Below, piece by piece: positions 63,377-64,000 of a stretch of 64,000 nt of DNA. The translations under genes were made by a program, and so were the position numbers. A model generated the notes under the pieces. It worked only from the letters and a program-made list of their open reading frames with translations. It was not told the origin of the DNA and ran no database searches. The DNA is taken from contig CALVGZ010000001.1 in assembly GCA_944327225.1 (NCBI GenBank), positions 118,483 to 182,482 on the forward strand. The letters are read 5' to 3'. This DNA comes from Candidatus Gastranaerophilales bacterium. GTDB taxonomy: Bacteria > Cyanobacteriota > Vampirovibrionia > Gastranaerophilales > Gastranaerophilaceae. Each line of letters opens with the position of its first letter. Positions within the stretch are counted from its first letter, which is position 1.

Positions 63377-64000
63377 ATGGCTTTAAAACTGGAAGTGCAG
63401 ATTGATGGTAATAAAATTTATTCTCCATTAAGAGATAAATGGCTTGTGTTAACACCGGAAGAACAAGTCCGACAAAACTATATTTGTCGATTAGTAAATG
63501 TTTACGGATATAGCCTTGAACAAATGGACGAAGAATTAAAAGTTAATAATTCGCACAGAGGTCAAGGAAAAGCCAGAGCAGATATTGTTATTTGGAAATC
63601 TAAAGAAGATAAACAAAAAAACAAAGCAGCTTTTATTGTAATCGAGTGTAAAGCCGAAACTGTTAAAATTCAACAGCAAGATTATTATCAAGGTGCAAAC
63701 TACGCAGCGTGGTCTGGTGCGAGTTTCTTTGTAACGACTAATGCTAAGGAAACTAAATTCTTTAGAGTTGATAAAGATTCTATGCCCAAAGATTTGGATG
63801 AAATTATTGATATTCCAAATGCTTCAATAATCAATGACCAAAAGAAGATTGATAAATTATTATCTCAAACTAAGGCTTTTTCCAGAGATGAATTTGCAAA
63901 ACTGCTTTTTAAATGTCATTGCATTATTCGAAACAATGACAAACTTTCTCCAGAAGCCGCATTTGATGAAATAAGCAAAATCTTATTTATGAAAATAAGA
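63377..64000 (+). CDS. Restriction-modification protein, N-terminal HSDR_N nuclease region (runs off right edge)
   Basis: The first 208 codons of a gene. Residues 20-110 match the type I restriction R-subunit N-terminal nuclease fold: VRQNYICRLVNVYGY, then D69 in ARADIVIW, E90-x-K92 in FIVIECKAE and the following QQQDYYQGANYA with the conserved Gln, together a PD-(D/E)xK site. From about 165 on (SRDEFAKLLFKCHC, LSPEAAFDEISKILF) the sequence resembles the start of an N6-adenine methylase helical domain, so this is probably a fused nuclease-methylase (type IIG-like) rather than HsdR. GAGGG precedes the ATG by 6 bp. The catalytic methylase motif lies beyond the window. Confidence 0.75.
   Translation, partial: MALKLEVQIDGNKIYSPLRDKWLVLTPEEQVRQNYICRLVNVYGYSLEQMDEELKVNNSHRGQGKARADIVIWKSKEDKQKNKAAFIVIECKAETVKIQQQDYYQGANYAAWSGASFFVTTNAKETKFFRVDKDSMPKDLDEIIDIPNASIINDQKKIDKLLSQTKAFSRDEFAKLLFKCHCIIRNNDKLSPEAAFDEISKILFMKIR

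Overview
The window is AT-rich (roughly 70% A+T by eye), densely coded with standard-code genes (TAA, TGA and TAG stops are all used), and fits a host-associated bacterium with a surface polysaccharide. dTDP-rhamnose genes, lipoprotein and Sec signals, and many signal-less proteins with a short N-terminal leader ending in an I-[ST]-F-[GK]-like motif remind me of the uncultured gut lineage Gastranaerophilales (Vampirovibrionia/Melainabacteria). That assignment is inference from gene style only; no rRNA or complete tRNA lies in the window.

Layout. 0-2.5 kb: end of an HD-domain gene and a large coiled-coil/CHAP cell-wall hydrolase. 2.5-22.2 kb: a surface-glycan locus with UDP-glucose dehydrogenase, four family-2 glycosyltransferases, a DUF4422 protein, a DUF1796 protein, two methyltransferases, a split transketolase, an aldo/keto reductase and rmlCBDA. 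Embedded in it (3.8-8.9 kb) is a cassette usually met in RiPP tailoring: two NTP_transf_5-type nucleotidyltransferases (one with a lost active-site Asp), an HPr-kinase-like/PqqD fusion, and a PqqD protein with a precursor-like C-terminal tail. 22.5-26.6 kb: a decayed leucine-rich-type gene, a Thermoanaerobacter-type NADP secondary alcohol dehydrogenase, and an AmmeMemoRadiSam pair (MEMO-AMMECR1 fusion plus radical SAM).

26.6-32.3 kb is a decaying accessory zone: dispersed repeats, a 5'-less gene, a serum-amyloid-A-like protein with a small membrane partner, and three genes broken by nonsense codons. 32.3-37.4 kb is an oxidoreductase operon (flavodoxins, aldo/keto reductases, carboxymuconolactone decarboxylase-cupin) facing a divergent AraC regulator. 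37.4-37.9 kb holds Mu-like phage remnants (Mor-type activator, S24 repressor).

38.6-51.1 kb looks like an integrative element. Its left end is a bare 3' half of tRNA-Met. It carries a giant KAP P-loop NTPase, small genes, an XRE regulator, secreted proteins, a primase-helicase, an AlpA-like excisionase and a tyrosine integrase. Two halves of a repeat that sit close together at 27 kb lie on either side of it. 51.2-62.9 kb is a six-gene, one-strand operon of AAA+ ATPases, an ankyrin/GLUG protein and modular coiled-coil proteins. Most share the leader motif, and two share a 712-bp identical 3' module. I consider this operon and the PqqD/HPrK/nucleotidyltransferase cassette the best candidates for undescribed systems. 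The window ends in the start of a restriction-modification gene.
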